Assembly: GCA_940337035.1 (NCBI GenBank)
Contig: OW679195.1
Span: 172,828,015 to 172,892,014, forward strand
From: Agriotes lineatus
Lineage: Eukaryota; Arthropoda; Insecta; Coleoptera; Elateridae
DNA length: 64,000 bases
Reading direction: 5' to 3'
This document shows, in pieces, positions 25,801-37,260 of this stretch (positions are counted from its first letter, which is position 1; each line of letters begins with the position of its first letter). Below the pieces are notes generated by a model, which was given only the letters and a program-made list of their open reading frames with translations, was not told where the DNA came from and ran no database searches. Both the position numbers and the translations under genes were made by a program.

Positions 25801-27824
25801 GTAAAATAAAAATATTGGATCTTGCGTTTGCAATTCAAAACAACAGAGTTACACAACAGTGTTATACATAACTGTTAGAAAGTTAAATAGCAAAGTTATA
25901 TTTTTCACTAGAATTATATGAATCACACTATACGTACAGTATAACTAAATGTTAATAAGAAAGAGTAAACTGTCATAACTATCCTCTATATTTTACCAGA
26001 TTCGAAGAAACTATACTGGATATCCAGTATTTTCCAAAATGCAGTACCCAAACTGTTTTAATTTAGTTTAATTTTGGATAATACTAATTTCCCTTACAAT
26101 TTAACAAATATCGACTGATGAAGTACAGTATACACCTATTGCATTGGCCCCAAAAATAACTTTCCACGTTTAGACCTAAAGTAATATTTAAAATTGCAAA
26201 AAATATACAAAATGCAACACATTTTCTTTCAAGAACATGCCAATTCTACTCAATGTGTTTTAATTCTAGAACTACGCAATAAAATAAAGTATTTGATGGG
26301 CATATTCAGTAGTACAAAAATTAACATTATCTTCACATAAGGTACGTATATGTATAATTCAATTGATTCTATATAAATGAAAAAAGACATTTTGAGTTGT
26401 TTAAACACAGATCTAAATGGTGGTCATTTTAAATATTAAAAGAGTATTCAATACTGAACATTGTTACTAAACAAAAAGGCGATTCAAATATATGTTGTTA
26501 AAAAGTAAGTGTGATTTTTAATGCACATTTTTATTAATAAAATATGGATTTTAAGCTCATTCATATTCTTAGATATTCATGTATATTAAAAGCTGCTGGA
26601 TTTGCAGATATCGCATATTTTAGCACTTTAATGCATAGAAATGCATCGTGTACATGTTTTAGCATATATTTTCAAAATCTCTAAAGCAATTGACCTCATG
26701 ATACTTCATAAAGGAATGATTATCGATTTTCCTTAATTGGTCCTTCTTAATCAAAATTTATTGTTGAAGTCAAAGTAAAATCTGGCTTTAGAGTTATGTT
26801 TGCTTTTAGGGCTACTAGATGAATGCAGGGTTTTAAATATCTTCAGGATAAATTATTGCCAGATTATGTTAATGTCTGTAAGGGTTATTTTTTCTTATTG
26901 TTAGTTTCAACCCTCCTCTTGTGGCAAGCATGAAGTGCAGGTAAAACAGCAAATCGTTTAACTTCGTTCCTCTTTGTACCTTGTGTAGATTATATATATG
27001 CATACACAAATTATTATTAGAGAACGGAATAGATACAGCCTATTAGTACCAAAATATGCGCATATATATGCACCCTATTTTGTAAAAAAAATGCAAGAAA
27101 TATGCAGACAATTTTAGAACTATGCATGCACATATGCCTTCACATTTACTTTATGCAGAACTTAAAACGTTTTAATTAATGGTCGATTAATCATAAACTT
27201 ATTATAAAGTTTAAAAATCACACAACCTCCTTCCCAGTGATATTATAATCAGCCAAAAATTAGATTGGTAATTTGTAAGCATTTGTCAAAAATTTTCAAA
27301 AATTACAAACTCTACAAAAACGGTACAAAATAGAGCGTTAGTTTAAGAGACAAATTTTCTTTAAAATTTTAAGCTGAATACAAAAATGTAATAATACTCC
27401 GGGTGTTCTATTTAAAATAGGAGTTAATAAAAATAGAAAAAAAAACAAAAGAAACCCATTTTAGAAGTATTCAACTGGAAAATCACCTATCTCACATCAA
27501 TACATATTAAAAATGTAATAAAAATGTGAAGTTTGAAAAAATCGTTAGACTAAACACCTACTTCTGGTTATGCGATTTTTTTAAAAAGCTTGCTGTCGCA
27601 TCTACATAGCACACAAAACTTATATATGAAGTTTCAACGCCATACCTCTTTTCGTTTTTGAGATATTCTGTTCACAGACAGACACACAGACAGACAGACA
27701 GACCAATGAACAAAAGCATGTTTTTTTAATCCAATACTTCCTTTATCGTAAAAGGAAGTGAACACAGATTTAAGGTTTTATTTTACTTTCTATTTCTACA
27801 ATGATTTACAACATAATTAAAACA
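25801..27824. other. Intronic AT-rich DNA with simple repeats
   Basis: No gene. A run of ATGCA/ATATGCA-type words is seen at 26,580-27,150; similar words occur on the other side of the BEL element at 35,800-36,000, suggesting an old low-complexity repeat in the target region. A block from about 27,415 to 27,760 ends with a CAGA microsatellite and a small hairpin ACTTCCTTT/AAAGGAAGT. Confidence 0.4.
27673..27702. repeat. (CAGA)n microsatellite
   Basis: About 30 bp of imperfect CAGA/CACA tandem repeat, preceded by a TTTTTGAGATAT motif common at the edge of dispersed insect repeats. Confidence 0.85.
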
Positions 27825-27829
27825 ATTAT

Positions 27830-28635
27830 TGTTTTTTGTACGATTAACTTGATAAGAGGCTTCCACGAATGGGGCCCCCAATTAATCCACTGCGAGTTCC
27901 GGTTCAATGGGATTGCCGGGAACTGCCACTTAATAACCCTAACTTGGGTTCAGTTAGTTGTTGGAGTGAAACAAGACTTAACAAACACGAGTATATTGAA
28001 TAACAACGATTACAAACGTCACTGATGGACCGATGGTTTTTTACAAAAGCTTCAACTGTTGTGACACGCTTGGATTGGCCACGCGAAAATAGCGAATTGC
28101 GCGTAACCGTAACACAAAACAACCTGGAAACGTCTTTACCAGGGAGTTAGACCGAAACGCAAACTAGCACAAAGCATAGCTGAACTTGCTTCCTCGAGGC
28201 TCTGGATCTAACTAACTCTGAATTTACAGCGAGACGAACTCGCCAATTCAAGGAGGGGCAAGCTCAAACACTATTGGCTGAGGCGATCCTGCGTAGCCAA
28301 TCGGAGCATCGCACGTTATTTAGGAAAAATGCTTATTCTAAGAAACCTTAATGCTAAGCTCTCTCAATGAGGCAATTGAACGAAATCCATAAACCCATGA
28401 TTCCCAAATATGCTAAGTCGGCTTAAGTTCTAGTAGAAAATGTATCCATCCGCTTTAAAGCCATTAAGGGAAGCTTACAAATTCCTTTCCAACATTAACA
28501 GAGGCAAACAAATACGGCAAGATGCAAATTTGGCTTTACCACGACCTTTGAATGAGATAAAACAGTTATGACTTGAATTACGTGATTAATTATAATCAAA
28601 AAGGTTTTGATGCACGCATCTGTGTGAATCAAACA
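27830..28635 (-). repeat. 3' LTR of the BEL/Pao element
   Basis: 806 bp, matching 34,420-35,225 throughout by eye. On the plus strand it starts TGTTTTTTGTACG and ends AATCAAACA. Because the element runs on the minus strand, this is its downstream LTR. Small frames inside it are shared by both LTRs and are not genes. Confidence 0.95.
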
Positions 28636-28636
28636 T

Positions 28637-28646
28637 GCCGCCCCCG
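28637..28646 (-). promoter_or_regulatory. Polypurine-tract-like primer site of the BEL/Pao element
   Basis: On the element strand the bases immediately before the 3' LTR read CGGGGGCGGC, a short G-rich stretch in the position where plus-strand DNA synthesis is primed. It contains pyrimidines, so it is an atypical tract; assignment rests on position. Confidence 0.5.
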
Positions 28647-28860
28647 AAGTGCCGACTATGGCACGACGTGATTAAATCCCAAAATTAAACTGAAATCTAA
28701 CACTACAAAATAATCAAATGCATAACAAGAACTAATGACAGATGATAATCCAAGAGTCTTACAGATAACTTACAACTAGCATGAATACAAGCAAAGAAAC
28801 AACTAAACCTAGCAAAATGTTCAATTAGCGAAAACTACCAACTAAGAGCAAAGTCAATGT

Positions 28861-31800
28861 TTATTGCCCTTGATCGCAATGATCGTCTTTGGGTAGGATG
28901 TACACTTTACGCACCGAGCGTTTCAGGAGATTCCCTCGGGAATCGCGCACTTGCACCACACGCACAACACCATCCGCTCCTGGATATGTGGCCGAAATGA
29001 TTGCCAGTGGCCAACGGTAGCTTGGAGATGCCTCGTCGTGGACGAGTACCACGTCGCCCACCTGGGGGGCTAGAGACGTGCTGGAGGACTTCCACTTAGG
29101 CCGGCGCTGCAGGAGGTGGAGGTAGTCCCGGGACCAGCGATCCCAAAACTGCTGGGACAGCCGCTGGACCAGCCCATAGCGGCTGAGACGATTTTCCGGT
29201 ATGCCCTGGAGTTGGGCTTCCGGAAACGAAGTCAGCTTCCGACCGATCAAGAAGTGGGCAGGAGTAAGGACTTCGGGGAATGAGGCGTCGGTAGGGAGAA
29301 CACAGAGTGGACGGGAATTTAGTATCGCCTCCACTTGAGTCAGCATGGTGTAATACTCAACGAAAGTTAACTTTGCATTGCAAGATATTCGCCTTAAATA
29401 ATATTTCAATGACTTTACCCCCGCTTCCCAAATGCCGCCAAAGTGCGGAGAGCGTGCCGGAATAAAATTCCACTTAATGTTATGTTTCGACAATTCTTCC
29501 CTTATGCATTGCTCACTAGAGCCTGACAGGATATTTTTTAATTCCGATAACTGATTTCTGGCACCGGTGAAACAGGTAGCATTGTCAGAAAATATGTTGG
29601 AGGGTAAACCGCGTCTGGAGATGAATCTCCTCAACGATGCGATGAAAGCCTCCGTCGTGAGGTCTTCCACGAGTTCAAGATGAATAGCCTTCGTGGCCAA
29701 ACACACAAATAGGGCTACGTAAGCCTTTACTTCTTTCGCGCCTCGCCCGGATTTGTTTTTTATAAACACGGGACCCGCGTAATCTATCCCGCAATTGCTG
29801 AAAGGGGGAGAGGGTGTGACACGAGCTTCGGGTAGTGATCCCATCAAGTGTTCATTCATCTTAGGCTTGGCCCGGAAGCATATCACGCAATTGTGTATTA
29901 CTTTACGTATTAGGTCTTTGGCCCTCACGATCCAAAACTTATCCCGCAATGAGGCTAGTAACACCGAGTGTCCACAATGCAAGAGCCGCAAATGCTCTTG
30001 CTTCACGATTAGCAACGACAAAGGGTGACTAGCTGGTAACAAAAGGGGATGTTTTTGATCAAAGCTTAGATTGGAGTTTTCTAGACGGCCGCCCACGCGC
30101 AGTAGGCCCTGATCGTCCAGAAATGGGTTTAGAGAAAGCAGCGCACTATTTTTCGGCAATGGCGCTTTTTTAGACAAAACTGCTATTTCTCCGGAAAAGA
30201 CTTCCGCCTGTGCAATTTTGATCAGGCGGCGAGTAGCGTCCTCCAATTCGTCAATGACTGGAGGTCCCGACCAGCGCGTTTCGGTGTTTCTGTTTCTCGC
30301 GAGACGCAGGCAGTACGCGACTACGCGCTGTAATTTTGTAAAACTGGAATAGCGCCTGAAAAGTTCAAATTCTGGGACGCGATGGTGAAGAGTGGCCACT
30401 ACTGGGCGCGACTCTTGGGCTGCTAGCTCACCCGAATCAATTTTAACGGGCTGGGGTTTTAAGTCCGCCTGTGACAAAAATTCTGGCCCGTGCCACCACA
30501 AGCGTGAGTTGAGTAACTCCTGGGGTAACATTCCCCTGCTAATTATATCGGACGGGTTGCAATTTGTACGCACGTGAAACCATTCTTCCCTATTGCTTAG
30601 TTCGTGAATCTCGGACACCCGGTTCGCGACGAACGTCTTCCAATTACTCGCATCCTTATTTATCCAGTGCAGAGTTATGGTGGAGTCCGACCAATAGTAC
30701 ACGCGGTCAAATTTAAATGCGGAGGAATCGAGTATAGTTTTAATCAAACGAGCTAACAGTAAGGCTGCGCAAAGCTCCAAACGAGGCAAGGATATTGTTT
30801 TTAATGGAGCGACCCTTGACTTAGCACAAAGCAAATTGGTGGTGACATTACCGCGCGCGTCAACGCAACGTATATACACGGCGCACCCATAGGCTACAGA
30901 ACTCGCGTCCGCAAATCCGTGGAGATCTATCGAATTTATGTCATCGCAAATTACCCGTCTCGGAATTGCCAACGAGCCCAAAGAGCGTAATGAAGAATGG
31001 AGTTCGTCGTATCTGGAGCGCATCTCCATGGGCACCGTTTCGTCCCATGACAACTTCAACTGCCAAAGCCGTTGCACGAGAAGTTTCAAAGTTAGAACGC
31101 TTGGACCAAGTAGTCCCAAGGGATCGAATACTTGAGCCATACTAGAGAGTATAGCCCGCTTGGTAACTGATTTGCAACAGCTAGGGTTCACTCTGTAACT
31201 TAGCACGTCCCGCCGAGTATCCCAAAAAATGCCGAGAGTTTTCTCCGTGGCGTCTTCCGTCAAAGAAATGGGCTCCACGCTGCCGCGATCCACACCAATG
31301 GCGCTAGCTACTTCACTGTCGTTGGATGCCCACTTTCGCAATTCAAACCCGTACCCCGACAAAGCGCTACTAATTTCGAATTGCGTTTTTATGGCTTCCG
31401 CCCTATTTTCAAAACCAGTCAGTAGGTCATCTACATAAAAATCCCGGCTAATTCTTAATGAGGCCTCTGGAAGCGATGCTTCGATTTCCTGGGCAATTTG
31501 TATCAAGCACCTAGTTGCTAGGTACGAGGCTGATTTAGTACCGTAGGTGACCGTTAATAATTTGAAGCATTTTACCGCTGAGGTTTTGTCGTCACGCCAT
31601 AAAATTAATTGGTATTGCGTCTGCGAGGGGTCCACGAGGATCTGCCTATACATTTTGGCGCAATCTGCTTTCAGCACGTACTTGAATTGCCTAAAGCGAC
31701 AAAGAATTGCAAACAACGACTGCTGGACTGCTGGGCCCTTATGTTGAAGGTCGTTAAGCGATACTCCGGAGGAGGACGCACAACTGCCGTCAAAAACAAC

Positions 31801-34125
31801 GCGATGTTTGGTCGTTGAACTGTCCTCCTTTATGACTGGCAAATGTGGTAAATAAAACCGAGGATGAGGAAGGCTCGCTTCGTCGTCCACCTTGCTCAAG
31901 TGACCAAGCGACTCGTATTCTTTGAGAAATGCGGAATACGCGGTTTTCAACTCGGGATTTTTTGACAATTTGTTTTCTAATGAATAGAAACGCTTTAACG
32001 CTATACCGCGCGAGTCTCCCAGCGATGGAGCATCTTTCCTGAAAGGTATGCTCACGATGAACCTACGCGGCTCCGACGACGCCCGTTTCGTAGTCGATTG
32101 AAAATGGTCTTCGCAAAATTTGTCATCAGCAGAGAGTCGGCCTGATGAACCGTACGCCCCCTCGATTTCCCAAATTCTCTGAATGCCGTGCTCGATGCCG
32201 GTTACACTTAAATGAACTCTATTTGAACGAATGAGCGCTCGATTTTCGACATTCATGTTTCCGCCTAAAACCCAACCAAAAAGAGTTTTTGTTAAGAATG
32301 GCTTCTCTGGGCCCAATTTCACCTGTCCCTGACAGAGCACTTGCCAAAAGACATTCGCGCCTAATAAAAGATCAATCTTTCCCGGTGTATTACAATCTGA
32401 ATCGGCTAGCACAATGTTTGGTGGGATCTTCAAATCCCTCAACGAGAAAGCAAGGACCGGCAGAGGGTCCGTAATTTTGTCTAACACAACACAGCTCAAA
32501 ATGTCCTCGTATTTCCCGTTGCGGGAGCGGATTCGAACGTTTGCTCTGAATTCAGCGTTCAGAGCCCTGGCACCAACACCCGACAGTGAGGTGATATTAC
32601 CTCGTTTCTCAATTTTCAAATTTTGACACAAGTCGGCGCTAACTAAGTTAAGTTGGGATCCGGGGTCCAAAAGAGCTTTTGCCCGGGAAAATGACCCGGA
32701 GGATCCTTCTACGAATACGCTAACCGTGGACAATAAAACTTGCGCTGGCGCCGCGATTGCAGGGCGGCTACAAGCTGCTGAAACGGATGCGACGGGTGCC
32801 TCGCTCGGGGAGACGGCCCCGACCTCCCGTGCGTCACTGCTGGATTCTGGCGGTCCAGGACGCGGCGACGAAGTATTTTCGTGCGCGTCGCGCTTTGGAC
32901 GCAAACACAGTAAAGTATGGTGCTTTTTTCTGCATACGCGGCATCTCGACGATGTGCATTTTACCACGAAATGTCCGGGCTTGAGACAATTGTTGCATAA
33001 TTTCAAACGACGCGCCTCTTCGATACGAGCGTTTACCGACAATTTTGAGAATGATTCGCAAGCGCTAATCGAATGATTACTATTTTTGCAAAAATCACAA
33101 GAGTGATTACCTTGCTCTCTGGCTACATGAGCGCGTGCATGACTTTTTTGCTCGGATCCCTGATTTCCCAAACTCGAACCTATTTTCGCAGCTTCCAGCG
33201 AACCTAATAAGTGACTTTTGCTCTCTAAAAAATCTAACAACTCTCGCAAAGTAGGAAATTGTCCGGCATGTTTGCATAATTCCCAGTCAGTCTGCATTGC
33301 TGAGCTGAGCTTCGAAACTATGATATGTATTAGTATGGTGTCGACTGTGGGTTCCTCGTACGCCTTTAAAATTTCCAAAATTCTAACTACACTATCGAGC
33401 AGCCTTTGAACAGACGAATGTGAATCCTTTTTTACGTTCTCTAAACTGAATAACGCATTTATGTTTGATTTTACGATCAGTTTCTTATTTTCAAATCGCT
33501 TGACTAGAATGTCCCAAGCAATGGTATAGTTATCGTTGGTAACTTTTAACGACGAGATTGAACTAGCAGCTTCTGCCTTAAGGGAAGAAATCAAATAGTA
33601 AAATTTCTGAACGTTGGTCAAATTAACGTTGTTATGAATAAGCGACGTAAAGGAGTCATGAAATTGAACCCAATTCTCGAATTTCCCCGAAAATGAAGGC
33701 AAATCTAAGGGTGGTAATCTTAATCCAGCGAGCTCTCCTGAAGGGCCACTTTGCAAAGAATTTTGACCTAGATTAGGTTTTATACCCGGACTGATCTTAT
33801 TTTTTGATAAGAATTCCTTGACTGTGCTACTAATCTCGCTAAAATGAGTCATAAAAGAGTCGAATTCATTGAAAAGTTCATCAAAGTGTTCAGCGTCGGC
33901 CTCCATTAGGCCCTCCATTGACTTCTCATACTCATCCAACAAATTTTGGAAACAACTAAACTCTTCTGACAAGTTGCCGACCTCGTGAGCCTTCACGGGG
34001 CTGGACGAAGAAATTCTATGAAATAGAGTTTCGAAACGATCTACTTTGGCTTTTATGAATTTGCAACGAGTGGTTAAAGCGCGAGTTTCCGACATGACCG
34101 CTGATGTCGAACGAGTTTCCACCAT
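28861..34125 (-). CDS. BEL/Pao gag-pol polyprotein, 1,754 aa
   Basis: A single frame from the ATG at 34,125 (five more codons are open upstream but lack an ATG). The gag-like N-terminus (about 1-330) is followed by three zinc knuckles of CX2C type (C343 to C407), a retropepsin-like region with LLDPGSQ (Asp about 487, where DTG or DSG is usual), reverse transcriptase with YVDD (about 897-900), RNase H (FADAS, Asp about 1073), an HHCC zinc-binding integrase segment (about 1375-1415) and the integrase core with D1448, D1514 and E1567. The last 120 residues match the conserved C-terminal domain of Pao integrases (VGDVVLVHDE...YRWPLA). The polyprotein packages, reverse-transcribes and integrates the element. 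Length and order fit the family and no break was seen. Confidence 0.95.
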   Translation of the reverse strand: MVETRSTSAVMSETRALTTRCKFIKAKVDRFETLFHRISSSSPVKAHEVGNLSEEFSCFQNLLDEYEKSMEGLMEADAEHFDELFNEFDSFMTHFSEISSTVKEFLSKNKISPGIKPNLGQNSLQSGPSGELAGLRLPPLDLPSFSGKFENWVQFHDSFTSLIHNNVNLTNVQKFYYLISSLKAEAASSISSLKVTNDNYTIAWDILVKRFENKKLIVKSNINALFSLENVKKDSHSSVQRLLDSVVRILEILKAYEEPTVDTILIHIIVSKLSSAMQTDWELCKHAGQFPTLRELLDFLESKSHLLGSLEAAKIGSSLGNQGSEQKSHARAHVAREQGNHSCDFCKNSNHSISACESFSKLSVNARIEEARRLKLCNNCLKPGHFVVKCTSSRCRVCRKKHHTLLCLRPKRDAHENTSSPRPGPPESSSDAREVGAVSPSEAPVASVSAACSRPAIAAPAQVLLSTVSVFVEGSSGSFSRAKALLDPGSQLNLVSADLCQNLKIEKRGNITSLSGVGARALNAEFRANVRIRSRNGKYEDILSCVVLDKITDPLPVLAFSLRDLKIPPNIVLADSDCNTPGKIDLLLGANVFWQVLCQGQVKLGPEKPFLTKTLFGWVLGGNMNVENRALIRSNRVHLSVTGIEHGIQRIWEIEGAYGSSGRLSADDKFCEDHFQSTTKRASSEPRRFIVSIPFRKDAPSLGDSRGIALKRFYSLENKLSKNPELKTAYSAFLKEYESLGHLSKVDDEASLPHPRFYLPHLPVIKEDSSTTKHRVVFDGSCASSSGVSLNDLQHKGPAVQQSLFAILCRFRQFKYVLKADCAKMYRQILVDPSQTQYQLILWRDDKTSAVKCFKLLTVTYGTKSASYLATRCLIQIAQEIEASLPEASLRISRDFYVDDLLTGFENRAEAIKTQFEISSALSGYGFELRKWASNDSEVASAIGVDRGSVEPISLTEDATEKTLGIFWDTRRDVLSYRVNPSCCKSVTKRAILSSMAQVFDPLGLLGPSVLTLKLLVQRLWQLKLSWDETVPMEMRSRYDELHSSLRSLGSLAIPRRVICDDINSIDLHGFADASSVAYGCAVYIRCVDARGNVTTNLLCAKSRVAPLKTISLPRLELCAALLLARLIKTILDSSAFKFDRVYYWSDSTITLHWINKDASNWKTFVANRVSEIHELSNREEWFHVRTNCNPSDIISRGMLPQELLNSRLWWHGPEFLSQADLKPQPVKIDSGELAAQESRPVVATLHHRVPEFELFRRYSSFTKLQRVVAYCLRLARNRNTETRWSGPPVIDELEDATRRLIKIAQAEVFSGEIAVLSKKAPLPKNSALLSLNPFLDDQGLLRVGGRLENSNLSFDQKHPLLLPASHPLSLLIVKQEHLRLLHCGHSVLLASLRDKFWIVRAKDLIRKVIHNCVICFRAKPKMNEHLMGSLPEARVTPSPPFSNCGIDYAGPVFIKNKSGRGAKEVKAYVALFVCLATKAIHLELVEDLTTEAFIASLRRFISRRGLPSNIFSDNATCFTGARNQLSELKNILSGSSEQCIREELSKHNIKWNFIPARSPHFGGIWEAGVKSLKYYLRRISCNAKLTFVEYYTMLTQVEAILNSRPLCVLPTDASFPEVLTPAHFLIGRKLTSFPEAQLQGIPENRLSRYGLVQRLSQQFWDRWSRDYLHLLQRRPKWKSSSTSLAPQVGDVVLVHDEASPSYRWPLAIISATYPGADGVVRVVQVRDSRGNLLKRSVRKVYILPKDDHCDQGQ

Positions 34126-34397
34126 GACTGACACAAGCAAAAAACAACACTAAACGAAGGTGTAATGGAAAAGGACTTACTTTTGATTTGAGAACGTAGT
34201 AACTTCTTGACGAACAGAAAACCAACCCGCTGCCGATCGCTGCCGCTTGACGTGGGACCTGGACTCGGTGTAAGCTCTCGATGGTTGAATTTCCTGGTGT
34301 TGGCGAAGCTTCTTGACGCTCTCCGAAGAAATGATGTTGTAGCAATTGTATCCACCAGCTACTGGAAACTTGTACACTCGCGTTTTTTAGCTTCTTC
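34126..34397 (-). other. 5' untranslated leader of the BEL/Pao element
   Basis: About 270 bp between the primer site and the gag-pol ATG. Frames here overlap the LTR and show no family resemblance. The leader probably holds packaging and translation signals, but none can be pointed to. Confidence 0.6.
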
Positions 34398-34418
34398 CAA
34401 ATCCGGCTCGAAGGACCA
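34398..34418 (-). promoter_or_regulatory. Primer-binding site complementary to tRNA-Tyr
   Basis: On the plus strand the 18 bases 34,401-34,418 (ATCCGGCTCGAAGGACCA) equal the 3' end of insect tRNA-Tyr including CCA, as I recall that tRNA; the match appears to extend three bases further. One base separates it from the LTR. Minus-strand synthesis would be primed here. Confidence 0.8.
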
Positions 34419-34419
34419 A

Positions 34420-35225
34420 TGTTTTTTGTACGATTAACTTGATAAGAGGCTTCCACGAATGGGGCCCCCAATTAATCCACTGCGAGTTCCGGTTCAATGG
34501 GATTGCCGGGAACTGCCACTTAATAACCCTAACTTGGGTTCAGTTAGTTGTTGGAGTGAAACAAGACTTAACAAACACGAGTATATTGAATAACAACGAT
34601 TACAAACGTCACTGATGGACCGATGGTTTTTTACAAAAGCTTCAACTGTTGTGACACGCTTGGATTGGCCACGCGAAAATAGCGAATTGCGCGTAACCGT
34701 AACACAAAACAACCTGGAAACGTCTTTACCAGGGAGTTAGACCGAAACGCAAACTAGCACAAAGCATAGCTGAACTTGCTTCCTCGAGGCTCTGGATCTA
34801 ACTAACTCTGAATTTACAGCGAGACGAACTCGCCAATTCAAGGAGGGGCAAGCTCAAACACTATTGGCTGAGGCGATCCTGCGTAGCCAATCGGAGCATC
34901 GCACGTTATTTAGGAAAAATGCTTATTCTAAGAAACCTTAATGCTAAGCTCTCTCAATGAGGCAATTGAACGAAATCCATAAACCCATGATTCCCAAATA
35001 TGCTAAGTCGGCTTAAGTTCTAGTAGAAAATGTATCCATCCGCTTTAAAGCCATTAAGGGAAGCTTACAAATTCCTTTCCAACATTAACAGAGGCAAACA
35101 AATACGGCAAGATGCAAATTTGGCTTTACCACGACCTTTGAATGAGATAAAACAGTTATGACTTGAATTACGTGATTAATTATAATCAAAAAGGTTTTGA
35201 TGCACGCATCTGTGTGAATCAAACA
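34420..35225 (-). repeat. 5' LTR of the BEL/Pao element
   Basis: The upstream LTR in element orientation, matching 27,830-28,635 throughout by eye. It should hold the promoter and the transcription start. The 5-bp ATTAT follows at 35,226-35,230. Confidence 0.95.
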
Positions 35226-35230
35226 ATTAT

Positions 35231-36337
35231 TTTGATAAAAAGACAAGGTAATACAAACAAAATTCATAAATTAACCATTCAAGAAGAAAATTATGTCTTT
35301 TGTCTGAAAAAATATACTTCAATATTGGAAATGATCTTTCTGCAAATGTACAAGGAGCATTTAAAAATTTTGCGATAACATTGGGAGCTAGATCAAGGTC
35401 CTTAACAAATTCGCCATTCAAAACGTGGCTTATATTATCTAAGGTAGTATAAACCGAGGGTTTTCCTCACTCTTAAATTAATTTTTCCAAAAATTTGAGC
35501 ACTTGCTTTACCTTTTACACTTTTGCGTGAATTCTTAAAACTGTTAATTAATGGCAAATATTCATGGAACGTAATTTTGAAACAAAATTATAATTTCTTT
35601 TAATAAGTATCAGGTCTTGGACATGTTCGAAGATTTAAATATTTTTCTGCAATTTTCAGTTGCAATGCTACCTACAATCAGTGAATTCCAAAACCGCGCT
35701 TTGGATGTCTTTAATTTTGGTCACATTTTTTAAGAAACTAATGATATAGTTTTTTCTTCGAAGACAGTTTTATGTTATTTTTTATCATTTCGAACATCTG
35801 TGAAAGCAAACATAGGCAATTTTTGTCAAAAAATTATAAATTTATGCTATAATCTGCAAACAACTGCTAAAATATGCAATATATGTGTAAATACGCAAAA
35901 TATGCATTAATTAATTAGTGTCAATTGAATGTAAAAGTTTCAATTCGTGCACATTTTTAATTGTATTCTTAGATATGCATAAATTATAGAATATGCAGCT
36001 TGCACAAAATCCGATCTCTAAAAATTATAAAAGTTACGTGTAGAATAGGTAAAATTATATTGCCAAACTTATATACGATTTTAAGCAAAAGCGAAAAATT
36101 ATGAACTTCTAGAAATAAAATCATGGTAACAAATAACTTTAACCATATCAATTTTAAAATATATATTTTACTATATACTTGTATATATTGCAGTGCATAT
36201 ATTGTAATTTTCTGTGTTGTATATACAGCCTGTTCTCCAATTGAGTTTAACATACGTATGAATACCCAAAAATGTAGGAATCTTATCTTCATAATTGAGA
36301 GATTGTTCCTACTTGCCCTGAACTTATTTTGCTCATA
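35231..36337. other. Intronic AT-rich DNA
   Basis: No gene recognised. Words such as ATATGCA and ACGCAAAATATGC near 35,820-36,000 resemble those left of the BEL insertion, consistent with both flanks being one older repeat region split by the element. Confidence 0.4.
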
Positions 36338-37029
36338 ATTTCAATTCAGTTGAAATCAAGTAGGTACTCCTTGATCACTCAGCAATACCTTTTTCGGTTT
36401 CATGCGTAAAGTAATATAATTATTAAAGTTATGGCAAAAGTATATTAAGGAAAGTTGCTAGAAATGTTTTCAAAGACTACTGCAAAATTTGAAAAAGATT
36501 GGTTATATTTTAGAAAATACAGTGGGCATATGAAAATAGTAAATTACGTATTGCCAATTTACCATACCGCATACTGCATTCAAGTTGCTGAGAAGATTAT
36601 GGACAACTTTTCTTAATAAACTTTTGCAATATTTCAGTTGAAATCAAGTACTCCTTGATAATTCAACAATAACTTTTTCGGTTTCGTTTTACTATAATTA
36701 TTAAAAATGTTGCAAACGTTTATTAAGAAAAGTTGCCGGCAACCTTTTCAGAAGTTTTCAAAGTTTGAAAAAGATCGCATAATTTAAAATACTGCAGTAT
36801 GGTAAATTGGAAATACGTAGTTGACTATTTTCATATGCCCTCTGGTTTTTTCTCAAACATAACCAATCTTCTTTAAATTTTGCATGCTAGTATTTGAGAA
36901 CATTTCCAGCAACATTCCTTAATATAATCTCTGAAACTTCTTTGTGGCGTGAATTCATAATTCATATTCTTATATGGGTATTTCGCCACTCTGCAAATTA
37001 AAATATTAAATAACGAAAATATTAACAAC

Positions 37030-37064
37030 GAACGTTTCGAGGGACAATCTGCCCTCGTTATCAA
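37030..37064 (-). ncRNA. Hammerhead-like motif, left palindrome arm
   Basis: Mirror copy of the motif at 37,226-37,260, with the same deviations. In the presumed element orientation (minus, tail at the left end) this is the copy nearest the 3' tail. Confidence 0.35.
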
Positions 37065-37225
37065 CGAATAACAATTAAAACTAACAAGAACTTATCTTTT
37101 TTTCTTCACTGGAAGGAAAAACGACCAACCTCCAATGAATTTTCAGAAAATTCATTGGAGGTTGGTCGTTTTTCCTTCCAGTGAAGAAAAAAAGATAAGT
37201 TCTTGTTAGTTTTAATTGTTATTCG

Positions 37226-37260
37226 TTGATAACGAGGGCAGATTGTCCCTCGAAACGTTC
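37226..37260 (+). ncRNA. Hammerhead-like motif, right palindrome arm
   Basis: TTGATAA, one base C, stem GAGGG/CCCTC (37,234-37,238 with 37,247-37,251), then GAAACGTT. The first block departs from CTGATGA at two positions, so this is at best a decayed ribozyme. It is mirrored at 37,030-37,064 on the minus strand. Confidence 0.35.

Larger units (their letters stand above)
27830..35225 (-). mobile_element. Complete BEL/Pao LTR retrotransposon, apparently recent
   Basis: The element is 7,396 bp. It has two 806-bp LTRs starting TG and ending CA in which no difference is visible, a 5-bp target duplication ATTAT (27,825-27,829 and 35,226-35,230), a primer-binding site next to the 5' LTR, a G-rich tract next to the 3' LTR, and one uninterrupted gag-pol frame with all BEL/Pao domains. 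It lies in intron 2 of the ZP gene in the same orientation. Intact coding and matching LTRs imply very recent insertion, so activity is plausible. No envelope-like frame was seen. Confidence 0.95.

Noticed and set aside
27904..28122. 72-codon frame found twice at 27,904-28,122 and 34,494-34,712
   Set aside because: It is simply inside the two BEL LTRs, whose sequences match.
34016..34471. Minus-strand frame of 151 codons overlapping the BEL leader and LTR
   Set aside because: It spans the primer site and LTR edge in another frame from gag-pol and shows no protein signature.
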